In this document: one piece after another, positions 5,508 to 5,962 of the stretch
Numbering within the stretch: the stretch's first letter is position 1
How the letters are laid out: every line of letters begins with the position of its first letter
Assembly (NCBI GenBank): GCA_900544075.1
Contig: UQTJ01000079.1
Coordinates: forward strand, 1 to 5,962
DNA from: an uncultured Bacteroides sp.
GTDB lineage: Bacteria; Bacteroidota; Bacteroidia; Bacteroidales; Bacteroidaceae
Length of the DNA stretch: 5,962 nt
Reading direction: 5' to 3'
The notes under the pieces: model-generated
The model's input: the letters and a program-made list of their open reading frames with translations, nothing else
What the model was told of the DNA's origin: nothing
The model's database searches: none
Position numbers and translations under genes: made by a program

Positions 5508-5962
5508 TTATTTATCAATCTGACTCTCGGTAAACGGATCGGCACGATGCCCCATAAGGTCTATTTGTGAATATTCCCTGTCAAATTCCTCCATCTCGTA
5601 AGCCGTAAGCCGCACATGAGCCGCCCCCAGGAAATCATCAAGGTGGTTCGGATTCGTTGTGCCAGGGATGGGAGCAATCCATGACTTACGCGAAAGCATC
5701 CACACCAAGGCAAACTGGGCAGGAGTAATGTTCTTTCGCTCTGCCCATTTACGCACAAGTGACACAAGCGGCATATTATGTTTCAAGGCTTCAGGAGTGA
5801 ATTGTGGCAATGTGGCCCGCCGGTCGGGTTTCTCAAAACGGCTTTTCTCATGAATCACTCCCGTAAGAAAGGCCTGCCCCAACGGACAATATGGAACAAA
5901 ACCAATGCCCAGTTCTTCCAGCGTAGGGAATATTTTGGTCTCCGGTTCGCGCCACCAGATGG
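5508..5962 (-). CDS. Aldo/keto reductase, C-terminal part (5' end outside window)
   Basis: The frame is open to the right edge of the window and codes for the last 150 residues of a protein that is usually about 320-340 aa in this family. Aldo/keto reductases fold as an (alpha/beta)8 barrel and reduce carbonyl compounds with NAD(P)H in the cytosol. Visible family landmarks are IWWREPETKIFPTLEELGIG at the window edge, VPYCPLGQAFLTG (the barrel strand and loop near the cofactor), ITPAQFALVWMLS, and IAPIPGTTNPNHLDDFLGAA, which contacts the adenosine phosphate side of the cofactor. The tail QIDLMGHRADPFTESQIDK is polar. A cysteine replaces the usual serine in VPYCPLG (commonly VP[FY]SPLG). A TTG at 5882 could look like a start but lies inside the conserved PLG motif, so it is not the real start. 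The catalytic Asp-Tyr-Lys-His residues are off the window, so activity and substrate cannot be judged. Confidence 0.92.
   Translation of the reverse strand, partial: IWWREPETKIFPTLEELGIGFVPYCPLGQAFLTGVIHEKSRFEKPDRRATLPQFTPEALKHNMPLVSLVRKWAERKNITPAQFALVWMLSRKSWIAPIPGTTNPNHLDDFLGAAHVRLTAYEMEEFDREYSQIDLMGHRADPFTESQIDK

Noticed and set aside
5508..5882. A complete short protein starting at TTG 5882
   Set aside because: The frame continues upstream to the window edge with aldo/keto reductase sequence, and the TTG encodes the Leu of a conserved PLG motif.

Overview
The window looks like a chromosomal segment from a member of the Bacteroidales (Bacteroides or a close relative). This rests on several signs: candidate promoters of the Bacteroidetes type (TAnnTTTG at -7, TTG/TTTG at -33), no clear Shine-Dalgarno sequences, AT-rich spacers, two lipoproteins (one with acidic residues just after the lipidated cysteine), and a FISUMP/Fib_succ_major-type C-terminal domain. 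No mobile element, tRNA, rRNA or CRISPR array is visible.

Layout. Positions 1-167 hold the last 54 codons of an LptF/LptG-type permease, the only plus-strand gene. It ends at a 16-bp perfect hairpin that also faces the end of the next gene. Everything else is on the minus strand. Read in its own direction from the right edge, this strand carries: the C-terminal 150 residues of an aldo/keto reductase (5508-5962); a roughly 300-base spacer with a terminator; a 503-aa secreted lipoprotein with a C-terminal FISUMP-like domain (3694-5205); a strong terminator; a 192-aa protein with an LSPTTLKRFWGY-type N-terminal motif (2952-3530); a DUF456-type membrane protein (2298-2837); a Met-rich lipoprotein of unknown family (1632-2279); a terminator; and a membrane-anchored Hanks-type Ser/Thr protein kinase (244-1482).

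How the genes may work together. The genes from 3530 down to 1632 lie between two minus-strand terminators and could form one transcription unit (inference). A second candidate promoter sits in front of the DUF456 gene. The DUF456 and lipoprotein genes are only 18 bp apart and are the firmest pair. The kinase follows, but it has its own promoter candidate behind a terminator, so it is probably transcribed separately. A single-pass kinase with an extracytoplasmic domain, a membrane protein, a lipoprotein and a possible cytosolic regulator would suit an envelope-sensing module, but nothing in the sequence proves that they interact.

The points most worth checking are the degenerate glycine loop and uncharacterised sensor domain of the kinase, the conserved neighbourhood around it, a 10-bp-spaced TGGTCC direct repeat just upstream of the internal promoter, and the cysteine-rich N-terminal half of the FISUMP lipoprotein.
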